Assembly (NCBI GenBank): GCA_024666565.1 | Contig: CP088295.1 | Span: forward strand, 1,550,001 to 1,614,000 | Source: Svornostia abyssi | GTDB lineage: Bacteria > Actinomycetota > Thermoleophilia > Solirubrobacterales > Solirubrobacteraceae | Direction: 5' to 3' | Length of the DNA: 64,000 nucleotides | In this document: positions 36,174 through 44,849 of the stretch, one piece after another | How the letters are laid out: every line of letters starts with the position of its first letter | Position numbering within the stretch: the first letter of the stretch is position 1 | Position numbers and translations under genes: made by a program | Notes under the pieces: generated by a model | Database searches by the model: none | What the model was told of the DNA's origin: nothing | The model's input: the letters and a program-made list of their open reading frames with translations, nothing else

Positions 36174-37301
36174 ATGCAGACCCTCACCGCCCCGCGCACG
36201 ACCGACACGGCCGCTCGCCTGACCGCCGCGCGCATCCGCACGCTGGACCTGATCGACGGACTCGACGACTCCACGCTCGAACGGGTGCACAGCCGGCTCA
36301 TGAGCCCGCTGGTCTGGGATCTGGGCCACATCGCCGCGTTCGCGGACCTGTGGCTGTCACGCCAGCCCGGCGCGCCGCCCCCGCTGCGGCCCGAGCTGTT
36401 CGGCCTCTACGACGCGGCCGAGACGCCGCGCGCTGACCGCGGCACGCTGCCCATGCTGCGTCCCGCGGCGGCCCGCGCGTACCTCGACGCCACGCTGGAC
36501 CGGGCGCTCGCCGCGGTGCCCGACGCCGAGGACGACCTCGTCTTCCACCTCATCGCCGAGCACGAGGAGCAGCACACCGAGACGATGCTCCAGTGCCTGC
36601 AGCTCGCGGGCATCGGCGCGCCCGTCTTGCTGCGGCCGGCCGGTCAGGGCCCGCGGACGGTGCGCATCTCCGCCGGGCGCCACCTCATCGGCGCCACCGA
36701 GGGGTTCTCCTACGACAACGAGCGCGCCGCGCACGAGCGCGAGCTGCCCGCGTTCGCCATCGACCGCGCGCCCGTGACGAACGGCGAGTGGCGCGCGTTC
36801 ATCGCCGACGGCGGCTACCAGGACGCCCGTTGGTGGACGGCCGCCGGCTGGGCGTGGCGTGCCACCGAGGACGTCCAGCGCCCGCTGTTCTGGATCGACG
36901 ACACCGCCACCGCTCGGGTGTTCGCGGACATCGTCGCGCTGGACGACGACGCGCCCGTCATGCACGTGTGCGCGCACGAGGCCGACGCGTTCGCCCGCTG
37001 GTCCGGCGCCCGGCTGCCCACCGAGTTCGAGTGGGAGGCCGCAGCGGCCGCCGGCGTGCTGGACGGCGCCGGTCAGGTCTGGGAGTGGACGAGCAGCACG
37101 TTCTCCGCGTACCCCGGCTTCGTCGCGCACCCGTACCGCGAGTATTCGGCGATCTTCTTCGACGGCGGCTACCGGGTCCTGCGCGGCGGGTCCTGGGCCT
37201 CCTCCGAAGCGACGCACCGCCGCACCTTCCGCAACTGGGACCACCCTCAGCGCCGCCAGATCTTCGCCGGCGTGCGCCTGGCCACCGAGGAGGACCGATG
37301 A
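36174..37301 (+). CDS. egtB: ergothioneine sulfoxide synthase EgtB
   Basis: 375 residues from ATG 36174, with GGGAG upstream. The DinB-like N-terminal part supplies the iron ligands: His52 (WDLGHIAAFADLW) and His130/His134 (IAEHEEQHTET). The C-terminal sulfatase-modifying-factor/FGE-like domain shows DRAPVTNGEWRAFIADGGY, RLPTEFEWEAAAAAG and GGSWASSEATHRR. EgtB uses iron and O2 to join a thiol substrate to hercynine at C2 of the imidazole. No egtA or egtC is nearby, so the enzyme may use cysteine directly rather than gamma-glutamyl-cysteine. It overlaps egtD by four bases. Confidence 0.92.
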   Translation: MQTLTAPRTTDTAARLTAARIRTLDLIDGLDDSTLERVHSRLMSPLVWDLGHIAAFADLWLSRQPGAPPPLRPELFGLYDAAETPRADRGTLPMLRPAAARAYLDATLDRALAAVPDAEDDLVFHLIAEHEEQHTETMLQCLQLAGIGAPVLLRPAGQGPRTVRISAGRHLIGATEGFSYDNERAAHERELPAFAIDRAPVTNGEWRAFIADGGYQDARWWTAAGWAWRATEDVQRPLFWIDDTATARVFADIVALDDDAPVMHVCAHEADAFARWSGARLPTEFEWEAAAAAGVLDGAGQVWEWTSSTFSAYPGFVAHPYREYSAIFFDGGYRVLRGGSWASSEATHRRTFRNWDHPQRRQIFAGVRLATEEDR

Positions 37302-38302
37302 GTCCGAAGACCTCACTCGCAGCGCTGGAAGCGGTCGGCGTGGAGCTGCACGCCGCACCCGAGACGTGGACGGCGCTGGCCGCCGACGTCCTCGAAGGCC
37401 TGTCGACGACGCCGAAGACGCTGCCGCCGAAGTGGTTCTATGACGCCCGTGGCAGCGAGCTGTTCGACGCGATCTGCGAGCAGCCCGAGTACTACCCGAC
37501 GCGTCGCGAGGCCGCGCTGCTGCGCACGCTCGGCCCGGCGCTCGCCGGGGAGCTGGGGGCGACCGAGGTGATCGAGCTCGGGTCGGGGTCCAGCACGAAG
37601 TCGCCGCTGCTGCTCGACCCGCTGCACCAGCGCGGCACGCTGCGCCGGTACGTCCCGGTGGACGTGAGCGCCAGCGCGATGGAAGCCGCCATGCCGGGGC
37701 TGGCCGCGCGGTACCCGGGCGTGGAGATCACCGCGCACGTCAGCGACTTCACCGCCGGCCTCGCGCCGCTGCGTGAGCGCACCGTCGACGGGCCGCGCGT
37801 CGTGGCGTTCCTGGGCAGCACGATCGGCAACCTCCAGCCGCCTGAGGTCCACGCGTTCTTCGGCGCGGTCCGCGAGCTGCTGGCGCCCGGTGACGTGCTC
37901 CTGCTCGGGCACGACCTCGTGAAGTCGCCGTCGATCGTCGAGCCCGCGTACGACGACGCCGCCGGCGTGACCGCGGACTTCAACCGCAACGTCCTGCGCG
38001 TCATCAACCGCGAGCTGCAGGCCGACTTCGACGAGGAGCGCTTCACCCACGAGGCGACGTGGAACCCCATGCTCGAGCGCATCGAGATCCGCCTGCGCGC
38101 GACCGAGCCGCAGGTCGTCCGGATCGCGAGCCTGGGCCTGGAAGTCACGTTCCTCGAGGGTGAATCGATCCTCACCGAGATCAGCCGCAAGTTCCGCCCC
38201 GAGGTCATCGAGCGGTCGGCCGTCCGCGCCGGGCTGGCGCTGCGCGCGTGGTACGAGGACGCGGACGGCTGGTACGGGGTGTCGCTGCTCGAACGTGCGT
38301 GA
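37298..38302 (+). CDS. egtD: histidine N-alpha-methyltransferase EgtD
   Basis: 334 residues from ATG 37298 (ATGA overlap with egtB, GAGGAGGA upstream). EgtD signatures: LPPKWFYDARGSELFDAICE, YYPTRREAALLR, VIELGSGSSTKSPLLL, FLGSTIGNLQP and the C-terminal ISRKFRPEVIE. The enzyme trimethylates histidine to hercynine with SAM, the first step of ergothioneine synthesis. The protein is of normal length. Its stop is immediately followed by the convergent stop of the next gene. Confidence 0.95.
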   Translation: MSPKTSLAALEAVGVELHAAPETWTALAADVLEGLSTTPKTLPPKWFYDARGSELFDAICEQPEYYPTRREAALLRTLGPALAGELGATEVIELGSGSSTKSPLLLDPLHQRGTLRRYVPVDVSASAMEAAMPGLAARYPGVEITAHVSDFTAGLAPLRERTVDGPRVVAFLGSTIGNLQPPEVHAFFGAVRELLAPGDVLLLGHDLVKSPSIVEPAYDDAAGVTADFNRNVLRVINRELQADFDEERFTHEATWNPMLERIEIRLRATEPQVVRIASLGLEVTFLEGESILTEISRKFRPEVIERSAVRAGLALRAWYEDADGWYGVSLLERA

Positions 38303-39061
38303 TCAGACGTTGCAGATCTCCGGGGAGATCGGCGCGCCGCCGGACCAGCGCGCGCCGACCGGCCCGGCGGCGCCCGACGGGGTGACGAGGAGCATGTGGG
38401 TCATGCTGCCGCCGCAGTCGTCCATCTCGCCGGTCTCGTAGGACAGCCGTGCGGTCGCGGCGAGCTGGGCGGCCGGTGTGCCGGGGAAGCTGCCGACGAG
38501 CACCGTCTGTCCGCTGGCCACCAGCGGGGCGGGAAGCGCCCCGATCGACGCCGGCTCGGTGTCGCTGAACCCGCCGATCGCGAGCACGACGTCGCTGGTC
38601 GTCGTGACCCAGCCGGCGCCGTAGTCGGTGACCAGCAGCCGCTGCACCGGACCCTCCTGTGCGGGGCCCGTCCCGGAGGCGGGGATCGCGCGGGCGCCCG
38701 ACAGGAACCGGCGCCCGTCGACGGACCCGGCCCACATGCGGTCGACCTGCGTGCCGTCGATGTTCCGGCGCGTCGACCACGTGACGTACGAGCCGTTGGC
38801 GACCGCGCGGCCGCCGGACGTCCACGGGCCCATGCGCGCGGTCCGCGGCTTCCCGCTGAAGGTGTTCGTCGTGCACGCAAAGAGCGTGCGCCGCTCGTGC
38901 CAGATCCGCGTGCTGCCGTCCTTGTAGACCGTGCCCGCGCGCGCCTTGCACTTCCGCGGGGCCGCGTCGGCGGGCGGCGCCGTGAGCGCGCCAAGGGCGG
39001 CGCAGAGGATGAGGAGCGCGGCGACGGCGTGCCGCGGGTGCAGACGGGCGGTGACGGTCAT
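38303..39061 (-). CDS. secreted protein of unknown function
   Basis: 252 residues from ATG 39061. Signal peptide with helix HAVAALLILCAALGALTAPP, then KCKARAGTVYKDGSTRIWHE. The pattern of a Cys early (RKCKARAG, LFACTTN) and near the end (MDDCGGS, PEICNV) suggests two disulfides, and regularly spaced VTTTSDVVLAIGGFS-type strands suggest a beta-propeller fragment. It resembles no named family that I know. Likely extracytoplasmic. Confidence 0.65.
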   Translation of the reverse strand: MTVTARLHPRHAVAALLILCAALGALTAPPADAAPRKCKARAGTVYKDGSTRIWHERRTLFACTTNTFSGKPRTARMGPWTSGGRAVANGSYVTWSTRRNIDGTQVDRMWAGSVDGRRFLSGARAIPASGTGPAQEGPVQRLLVTDYGAGWVTTTSDVVLAIGGFSDTEPASIGALPAPLVASGQTVLVGSFPGTPAAQLAATARLSYETGEMDDCGGSMTHMLLVTPSGAAGPVGARWSGGAPISPEICNV

Positions 39062-39125
39062 GTCCCGACCGTACGCCCCGTGCGGCGCCGTGTCTGTCAC
39101 CTTCGTGACAGTCGTCCGGGCGGTC

Positions 39126-40862
39126 TCAGCCGAACGTGAACGCGTAGGCGCGCACCCCGGGCTCGGGGTGCAGCGTGAGTGTCCCGTCGCCGGTGGCGGG
39201 CAACTCGACGAGCCGGTACAGCCGGTCGGCGCGCACGGTCAGCCGGCCGTCCCGGACGTCGCGGCCCGCGAGGCGGTCGGGCAGCCGGGTGCCGTCGAGC
39301 TCCACGCGCACGCGCCGCGGCCTGCCCGGGCTGGAGAGCACGAGGAACACCTTGCGGGCGCGGAACCCGACCTGGAGGGCGGCGCCGGTCCCGGCGAGCG
39401 CACGCTGCTGGTTGACGGTCCAGCGCCCGGCGAAACGCAGATGCGACGTCGGCAGCGACGCCGAGGGCAGCGCCGGGTAGTCATGCGGGCCGCGGACGAC
39501 GCCGTCGCCGTCGAACGACATCGCGCGCGCCGCGCCGAGGTAGGACTCCGGCGTGATGAGGTGGCTGCCGGGGCGCTCGGCGCGCGGCCGGACCGGCGCG
39601 CCGCCCGCGACGTCGTCGCGGCCGGCCTCGGCGAGGAGCGCGCGGATGTTGCGCTCGCGCTCGGCGTAGTCCCCCTCGCCGATCGCCACCGTGCGCACCC
39701 GGCCGCGCGCGTCGACGAGGTACTGCGTCGGCCAGTACTGGTTGCCCCACGCGTTCCAGATCGCCAGGTCGTTGTCCTGCACGACGGGCCAGCGGATCCG
39801 CTCGCGCGCGATGGCGTCCTCGACGTTGCCGGCCGAGCGCTCGAAGGCGAACTCGGGTGCGTGCACGCCCACGATCGTCAACCCGGCGCGGGCGTAGCGC
39901 TCATGCCACGCGCGGAGGTACGGGACGGTGCGCAGGCAGTTGATGCAGCTGTACGTCCACATGTCGACGAGCACCACGCGGCCCCGCAGCGACGCGGGCG
40001 TGAGCGGTGGCGAGTTGAACCACCGCGTCCCGCCCGCGAACCCCGGCGCGGTTCCCAGGACCGGGAGCTCCGGCCCGCTCTGCGCCCGTGCCGGGTTCGC
40101 GGCGAAGCCCGGGCCGCCGCCGGTCGACCGCAGTTCGGAGATGTCGTCGTCTGCGGTGCGCTCGAGGCTTGCCGTGGGCGTGACGAGCGCCGCCGGGAGC
40201 CGGTCGGCCAGCGCACTCTGGAAGCGCAGGTCGAGGTCGCCGAGCATCGCGACGCCCACAAGCACCATCACCGCACCCGTCGCGATCTGGAACGCGCCGG
40301 CGCGGTGCGCGAGCGGGCGGGTCAGGCGGCGCCCGCCCAGCATGAGCCCGTAGAGCACCGCGCCGGAGCCGACCGCGTAGGCGACGGCGACGAGCGCGCG
40401 CTGCGCTGAGAGCGGCTGGGAGGCCGTCACGGTGACGACGCCCGCGAGGATCGGGCCCGCGCACGGCGCATAGACGACGCCGAGCCCGGCGCCGAGGACG
40501 AGCCCCGATCCGAACCCGTCGCCCTCGGCGACCCGGGGAGAGATTCTCCCGCCGACCCGCGACAGCGGCGCCTCGATCCGCGCGGCGAGCGACGGAACCG
40601 CCAGTGAGACCCCGAACGCGATGAGCGTCACGATCGCGACCGTCCGCACGAGATCGTCCGGCAGCCCCAGCGCGTCGATGACGTACACGAGCGCGATCAC
40701 CGTGAACGCGAACGACGCCGTCAGCCCGAGCACGATCCCCAGCGGACGCCGCCGCCCGCCCGTCGCGCCGCCGGCCAGGGCCACCGGAAGGACGGGCAGC
40801 ACGCAGGGCGACAGCGCGGTGGCGGCGCCCGCGAGCAGGGCGAAGAGGACGAGCAGGAGCAC
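39126..40862 (-). CDS. dipZ: DipZ: CcdA-like membrane thiol transporter fused to thioredoxin
   Basis: 578 residues from GTG 40862. The first 230 residues are a CcdA/DsbD-beta-like membrane domain with the two membrane cysteines in ATALSPCVLPVLPVALAGG and VVYAPCAGPILAG. A thioredoxin-fold domain follows with the active site SCINCLRTVPYLR and PEFAFERSAGNVEDAI. The last 130 residues are a beta-sandwich like that of mycobacterial DipZ. It passes reducing power across the membrane to extracytoplasmic thiols. It is divergent from the ECF sigma factor gene. Confidence 0.9.
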   Translation of the reverse strand: MLLLVLFALLAGAATALSPCVLPVLPVALAGGATGGRRRPLGIVLGLTASFAFTVIALVYVIDALGLPDDLVRTVAIVTLIAFGVSLAVPSLAARIEAPLSRVGGRISPRVAEGDGFGSGLVLGAGLGVVYAPCAGPILAGVVTVTASQPLSAQRALVAVAYAVGSGAVLYGLMLGGRRLTRPLAHRAGAFQIATGAVMVLVGVAMLGDLDLRFQSALADRLPAALVTPTASLERTADDDISELRSTGGGPGFAANPARAQSGPELPVLGTAPGFAGGTRWFNSPPLTPASLRGRVVLVDMWTYSCINCLRTVPYLRAWHERYARAGLTIVGVHAPEFAFERSAGNVEDAIARERIRWPVVQDNDLAIWNAWGNQYWPTQYLVDARGRVRTVAIGEGDYAERERNIRALLAEAGRDDVAGGAPVRPRAERPGSHLITPESYLGAARAMSFDGDGVVRGPHDYPALPSASLPTSHLRFAGRWTVNQQRALAGTGAALQVGFRARKVFLVLSSPGRPRRVRVELDGTRLPDRLAGRDVRDGRLTVRADRLYRLVELPATGDGTLTLHPEPGVRAYAFTFG

Positions 40863-40975
40863 TCCCGCCGAGTCTGGCCCCGCCCCGGTCAGGCCACAAG
40901 GGCGGCCCCGCCGCGTTCATCGGGCTGTAACGACTCCCCCGGTCTTGAGACTGGATCAGATGACAGACTGCGCGC

Positions 40976-41572
40976 GTGGACGACCTGGCGACCATCGCCG
41001 CGCTGCGCGCCGGGGACGAAGCGGTCTTCGCCGAGCTCGTCCGGCGCTATCAGCCGATGATGCTGCGGGTCGCGCGCATGTACGTGAAGACGCCGGGCGC
41101 GGCCGAGGAGGTCGTGCAGGAGACGTGGCTCGGCGTGCTGCGCGGGCTCGATCGCTTCGAGGGCCGCTCCTCGGTCAAGACCTGGATCTTCCGGATCCTC
41201 GTCAACCAGGCGAAGACCCGCGGGGTGCGCGACCAGCGCGTCACGCCGTTCGCGTCGCTCGAGGGCGACGACGGCGGCGCGGCGGTCGATCCGTCCCGGT
41301 TCGAGCCCGGCGGCTGGTGGGCCGCACACCCGGGCGCGTGGACCCAGCTGCCCGCCGAGCGGCTGGAGTCCAAGGAGACGATCGCCGCCGTGCGTGACGC
41401 GATCGCGGAGCTGCCGGCCCGTCAGCAGGAGGTCATCGTGCTGCGTGACCTCGTGGGGCTCGACGGGGCCGAGGTCAGCGAGAACCTCGGCATCACGGAA
41501 GGCAACCAGCGGGTGCTGCTGCACCGTGCCCGGGCGAAGGTCCGCGCCGCGCTGGAGGGGGAACTGACATGA
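40976..41572 (+). CDS. ECF RNA polymerase sigma factor
   Basis: 198 residues from GTG 40976. Sigma region 2 is seen as AVFAELVRRYQPMMLRVARMY and EEVVQETWLGVLRGLDRFEG, and region 4 as AIAELPARQQEVIVLRDLVG followed by VSENLGITEGNQRVLLHRAR. Like other ECF factors it would be released by its anti-sigma partner, whose gene overlaps its stop by four bases. The divergent dipZ gene is a candidate target. Confidence 0.92.
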   Translation: MDDLATIAALRAGDEAVFAELVRRYQPMMLRVARMYVKTPGAAEEVVQETWLGVLRGLDRFEGRSSVKTWIFRILVNQAKTRGVRDQRVTPFASLEGDDGGAAVDPSRFEPGGWWAAHPGAWTQLPAERLESKETIAAVRDAIAELPARQQEVIVLRDLVGLDGAEVSENLGITEGNQRVLLHRARAKVRAALEGELT

Positions 41573-41820
41573 GCGACCTGACGTGCCGCGAGCTCGTGGA
41601 GCTCGTCACCGACTACCTCGACGGCGCGCTGCCGGCCGACGAGCACGCGCGGTTCGACCGGCATCTCGACATGTGCGAGGGGTGCCGCGAGCACCTCGAT
41701 CAGATGCAGACGACGATCCGCGTCCTGCACGAGGCCGGGCGGGCGCCGGAGCCCGGCGAGGTGGAGGGGCTCGACAAGGTCCTCGACGTCTTCCGCGACT
41801 GGAAGCGCGAGCAGCCGTAG
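41569..41820 (+). CDS. zinc-finger (zf-HC2) anti-sigma-like protein
   Basis: 83 residues, no membrane segment. The zinc motif is spread over TCRELVELVTDYLDG, FDRHLDMCEGCREHLDQ: a Cys, then His-x3-Cys-x2-Cys, which is the ZAS/HC2 arrangement found in RsrA-type redox-sensing anti-sigma factors. Being soluble and short it probably acts in the cytoplasm on the adjacent sigma factor, releasing it on oxidation. The redox role is inferred from family and from the dipZ neighbour. Confidence 0.85.
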   Translation: MSDLTCRELVELVTDYLDGALPADEHARFDRHLDMCEGCREHLDQMQTTIRVLHEAGRAPEPGEVEGLDKVLDVFRDWKREQP

Positions 41821-41829
41821 CCTGTCGGT

Positions 41830-42684
41830 ATGCCCGAGCTCCCCGAGGTGGAGATCACGGCCCGGCGACTGGACGAGGCGCTGCGCGGCGCGACGATCGC
41901 GTCGTCGCTGGCGCCCGGCATCAACGCGCTGAAGACGTTCGACCCGCCGCTGCACGCCGTCGACGGGCAGCCGATCACGGCGATCCACCGGCGCGGCAAG
42001 CAGTTCGTCATCGACGTCGGCGATGACCTGTCGCTGCTCATCCACCTCATGTCGGCCGGCCGGCTGCAGCTGTACGACAAGCGGGCGGGTATGCGTGACC
42101 GCACGTCGCGGCTGCTGCTGCGCATCGAAGGCGACCCCGAGCGTGAGCTGCGCCTGCGCGAGTTTGGCACGAAGCAGGCCGCGTGGGTGAAGCTGCTGCG
42201 GCGCGACGAGCTGGAGGCCGACGAGTCGCTCGCCACGCTGGGACCCGAGGCGTGGCCCGACCCGCCGGAGGACCTGAAGGCCGTGCTCAAGGGCGCCCGT
42301 CCGCTCTACACGGTGCTACGCGACCAGCGCACGATCGCAGGGATCGGCCGGTCGTGGGTGGACGAGATCCTGTGGACCGCGAAGCTCTCGCCGTTCAAGC
42401 GGGCGAACGACCTCACCGACGACGAGGCGGCCGACCTCCGCGCCGCGATCATCGAGGTCCTCACGCGCGCGATGGATCACTACGAGGACGTCGTGCACCT
42501 CCCGATCCCGGACAAGCTCCCGCTGCCGCTCCTCGTCCACCGCCACGAGGGCGAGTCGTGCCCGCGGTGCGGCACGAAGCTCGAAGCGGTGCACTTCGAG
42601 GACTACGTCATGAGCTACTGCCCGGCCGAGCAGACCGACGGCAAGGTGCTGAAGGACCGGCGGCTGTCGAAGCTCCTGAAGTGA
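41830..42684 (+). CDS. Fpg/Nei-family DNA glycosylase
   Basis: 284 residues. The catalytic N-terminus is intact (PELPEVEITARRLDEAL: Pro2, Glu3), as is the loop lysine in HRRGKQFVIDVGD and the H2TH region (IAGIGRSWVDEILWTAKLSP). The enzyme excises oxidised bases and nicks the abasic site. The C-terminal zinc finger is unusual: CPRC gives the first two ligands and YCPAEQT only one more, with Glu where the fourth Cys is normally found. The finger may therefore be zincless or use another ligand. It starts 10 bases after the anti-sigma gene. Confidence 0.85.
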   Translation: MPELPEVEITARRLDEALRGATIASSLAPGINALKTFDPPLHAVDGQPITAIHRRGKQFVIDVGDDLSLLIHLMSAGRLQLYDKRAGMRDRTSRLLLRIEGDPERELRLREFGTKQAAWVKLLRRDELEADESLATLGPEAWPDPPEDLKAVLKGARPLYTVLRDQRTIAGIGRSWVDEILWTAKLSPFKRANDLTDDEAADLRAAIIEVLTRAMDHYEDVVHLPIPDKLPLPLLVHRHEGESCPRCGTKLEAVHFEDYVMSYCPAEQTDGKVLKDRRLSKLLK

Positions 42685-42699
42685 CGCAGGGCCGGCCCC

Positions 42700-42876
42700 T
42701 CAGGTGACCGAGGCCGGGCGCTCGGTCACGGTGTCGTCGAGCGAGTGATTCTCACCGGCGGCGACGGCGTCGGCGGTCTGCCCGTCTTGGATCTCGGCGT
42801 AGATCAGCAGGCCGAATGCGGCGAGGACGGCCGCCGTGATGGCGAGGCCGACGAGGAAGAGCAGCGGATCGGACAC
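42700..42876 (-). CDS. very small membrane protein
   Basis: 58 residues from GTG 42876 (the longer in-frame ORF would run through its partner gene and is rejected). One membrane helix (LLFLVGLAITAAVLAAFGLLIY) with an acidic C-terminal tail. It lies five bases after the 63-residue membrane gene, so the two are an operon. Function unknown; small accessory subunits of transporters look like this, but no transporter gene adjoins. Confidence 0.55.
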   Translation of the reverse strand: MSDPLLFLVGLAITAAVLAAFGLLIYAEIQDGQTADAVAAGENHSLDDTVTERPASVT

Positions 42877-42881
42877 GGCGA

Positions 42882-43073
42882 TCAGCCCTTCCGGGCGTTG
42901 CGGTCGAGGGTCACGAGGACGAAGACGCCCGCGGCGAGGATCGAGGGGACCCAGAGGCCGACGAACATCCCCTCGGCGCGGTTGTCGGTGAACCACAGGG
43001 TCACCGAGAGGAGGAACGAGAGGAAGGCCGCGGCGCCGATGATGATGCTGGGGGTGCTGCTCGATCTGGTCAT
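42882..43073 (-). CDS. small two-helix membrane protein
   Basis: 63 residues with two membrane helices (IIIGAAAFLSFLLSVTLWF and LWVPSILAAGVFVLVTL) joined by DNRAEGMFVG. Similar in layout to small proteins encoded next to sodium:solute symporters in actinobacteria, though none is in the window. Co-transcribed with the 58-residue gene downstream. No named family. Confidence 0.6.
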   Translation of the reverse strand: MTRSSSTPSIIIGAAAFLSFLLSVTLWFTDNRAEGMFVGLWVPSILAAGVFVLVTLDRNARKG

Positions 43074-43128
43074 GCTGTGAGTACGACCGTGACCGCTGGA
43101 CTGGTTCTACGGTCTGTTTGAAGCTTGC

Positions 43129-43141
43129 ACACACAGTGTGT
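43129..43141. promoter_or_regulatory. ACACAC-A-GTGTGT palindrome between small membrane genes and bcp
   Basis: Perfect 6-bp arms around one A, inside TTGCACACACAGTGTGTAAA. It lies about 55 bases upstream of the minus-strand membrane gene start and 100 bases before bcp, in an otherwise open divergent region. It could serve either promoter. Confidence 0.35.
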
Positions 43142-43241
43142 AAACATGCCAGGAGCCGGGCGGAAGTGCTGCCTCTGAGCTCGTCACCCGCGCGCGACGT
43201 ACCCTCCGCGGTACGACCCCACGCAGCGAAAGCGAGCATCG

Positions 43242-43712
43242 ATGATCGAGCAGGGAACCATCGCCCCGGACTTCACCCTCCCCGACCAGGACGGCAACGA
43301 CGTCACGCTCTCGTCGCTGCGCGGCGGCCCGGTCGTCGTCTACTTCTATCCCAAGGCGGACACCCCCGGGTGCACGACGCAGGCGTGCGGCGTGCGCGAC
43401 CACCTGCCCGACTACGAGGCCGCGGGCGCGACGGTCCTGGGGATCTCGCCGGACCCGGTGAAGAAGGTCAAGAAGTTCCACGACAAGCAGGGTCTGAACT
43501 TCACGCTGCTCGGCGACGAGGACCACGCGGTGTGCGAGCAGTACGGCGTGTGGGTCGAGAAGTCGATGTACGGCAAGACGTACTGGGGCGCGCAGCGCGC
43601 GACGTTCGTGCTCGACGCCGAGGGGAAGGTCGTCACGGTGTTCCCGAAGGTCAAGCCGAAGGAGCACGACGAGCTGGTGCTCAAGGCGCTGAGCGAGCTC
43701 GCCGCGGCGTAG
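43242..43712 (+). CDS. bcp: thioredoxin-dependent peroxiredoxin Bcp
   Basis: 156 residues. AhpC/TSA fold with FTLPDQDGNDVTLSSLRG, VVYFYPKADTPGCTTQACG (peroxidatic Cys44, resolving Cys49) and GVWVEKSMYGKTYWGAQRATF. Bcp/PrxQ enzymes reduce hydroperoxides with thioredoxin. Length and motifs are normal. A stem-loop lies shortly after the stop. Confidence 0.93.
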   Translation: MIEQGTIAPDFTLPDQDGNDVTLSSLRGGPVVVYFYPKADTPGCTTQACGVRDHLPDYEAAGATVLGISPDPVKKVKKFHDKQGLNFTLLGDEDHAVCEQYGVWVEKSMYGKTYWGAQRATFVLDAEGKVVTVFPKVKPKEHDELVLKALSELAAA

Positions 43713-43746
43713 CCCGGTGCGGCGGCTCCCGTGAGCGACTTGCTCG

Positions 43747-43769
43747 CGGCGCTGCCCGACAGAGCGCCG
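43747..43769. terminator. hairpin between convergent bcp and ATL genes
   Basis: CGGCGCT (43747-43753) and AGCGCCG (43763-43769) form 7-bp arms with a 9-base loop, 34 bases after the bcp stop and 22 bases beyond the convergent ATL gene stop. It could act on both strands. No T tract. Confidence 0.4.
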
Positions 43770-43791
43770 GACTGTCCGCCCGAGGCGGTCG

Positions 43792-44151
43792 TCAGCCGGC
43801 CGGTCCGCGCTCCAGCGGCGTGGCCGGGTCGGCGCGGTGCTCGGCATCGAGTGGCACGTGCACGAAGCGCCGGTCGAGGTCCTCGGGCGCGAGGCCCTCG
43901 ACGCGCAGCCGCGCCGCGTGCTCGTCGGCGCGCCGCCGCACGAGCGACCCGTCCTCGGCGAGGACGCGATGCCACGCCACGGCGTCCCGGTCGGCGTCGC
44001 CGAGCGACGCGAGGATGTACGCGACGTGGCGGGCGGGCACCTCGAGCTCGTCGCCGATCGCGGCGTACGTCGTCAGGCGGCCCTCCGGGATGCGGGCGCA
44101 GATGTCGAGCACCTGGGCGCGGATGCGGGCGTAGTTCGCCGAGCGGGCCAT
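43792..44151 (-). CDS. alkyltransferase-like (ATL) DNA-lesion-binding protein
   Basis: 119 residues from ATG 44151 (GTG 44154 also possible). The MGMT C-terminal domain is clear (IPEGRLTTYAAIGDELEVP, RHVAYILASL) but the alkyl-acceptor site reads AVAWHRVLAEDG, with Trp where methyltransferases have Cys in PCHRV. This is the mark of ATL proteins, which bind O6-alkylguanine and hand it to nucleotide excision repair rather than repairing it. The C-terminal 40 residues are charged. Confidence 0.85.
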   Translation of the reverse strand: MARSANYARIRAQVLDICARIPEGRLTTYAAIGDELEVPARHVAYILASLGDADRDAVAWHRVLAEDGSLVRRRADEHAARLRVEGLAPEDLDRRFVHVPLDAEHRADPATPLERGPAG

Positions 44152-44170
44152 CACCCGCGGGTACGGGCGG

Positions 44171-44779
44171 TCAGGCCGGGACGATGACCCGCTCGGCCCG
44201 GGAGCGTGCGTCGTCGAGCAGCCCCTCCACGAGCATGTGCGCGCCAGGCCCGACGCCGAAGGTCCAGTACCGGCGGAACCACCGGCGGGCGTGTTCGTCC
44301 GTCGTCGCGGTGCGCATGATGCCGCGCAGCAGCGTGCGGTCGCCCGGCAGCGGCGCGACGTTCAGCGCGTAGATCGTCTTCGCCCAGCCGGGCTCGTCGA
44401 ACGCCGTGAACTCCCCCGCGGGCACGTCGCGGTACTCGATCACCGGGCGCCAGAACCGGCCGACGAGCCCCAACGCGATGGCGGCGCCCGGCTCGTTGGC
44501 GAGCAGGGTCCAGCCGCCCTCGGCCGCAGGCTGGTCCGCGGTGTCGAGCAGCCGCATGCGCTCCGGCGGTGACGCGACGGGCTCGCCGTGCAGGACGTGG
44601 GACAGCAGATCGGGCAGCATGCGGAGGGCGCCGAGCACGCCGATGAGCGGGCGGTTGCGACCCAGCTCGATCAGGTCGACGTCCATCAGTGCGGCGAACG
44701 TCTGCTCTGGCGACGCGGCGACGGTGACCGCCACCTCGTCGGAGACGTCGAACTCGGGAAGCAGCGCGTCGAGATCCAT
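44171..44779 (-). CDS. SRPBCC-like protein of unknown function
   Basis: 202 residues from ATG 44779. The start VAVTVAASPEQTFAALMDVDL and later IEYRDVPAGEFTAFDEP, WAKTIYALNVAPLPGDRTLL fit the helix-grip (START/SRPBCC) fold that binds lipids or polyketides. The C-terminal RRYWTFGVGPGAHMLVEGLL is seen in actinobacterial relatives without known role. It lies 19 bases before the ATL gene and may share its transcript. Confidence 0.68.
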   Translation of the reverse strand: MDLDALLPEFDVSDEVAVTVAASPEQTFAALMDVDLIELGRNRPLIGVLGALRMLPDLLSHVLHGEPVASPPERMRLLDTADQPAAEGGWTLLANEPGAAIALGLVGRFWRPVIEYRDVPAGEFTAFDEPGWAKTIYALNVAPLPGDRTLLRGIMRTATTDEHARRWFRRYWTFGVGPGAHMLVEGLLDDARSRAERVIVPA

Positions 44780-44849
44780 GCCCGCAGCGTGTCACCGGCG
44801 CGCCCGCCCGGACACCGGGCGGACCACGCGATGTACTGCGGGTTGTTCC

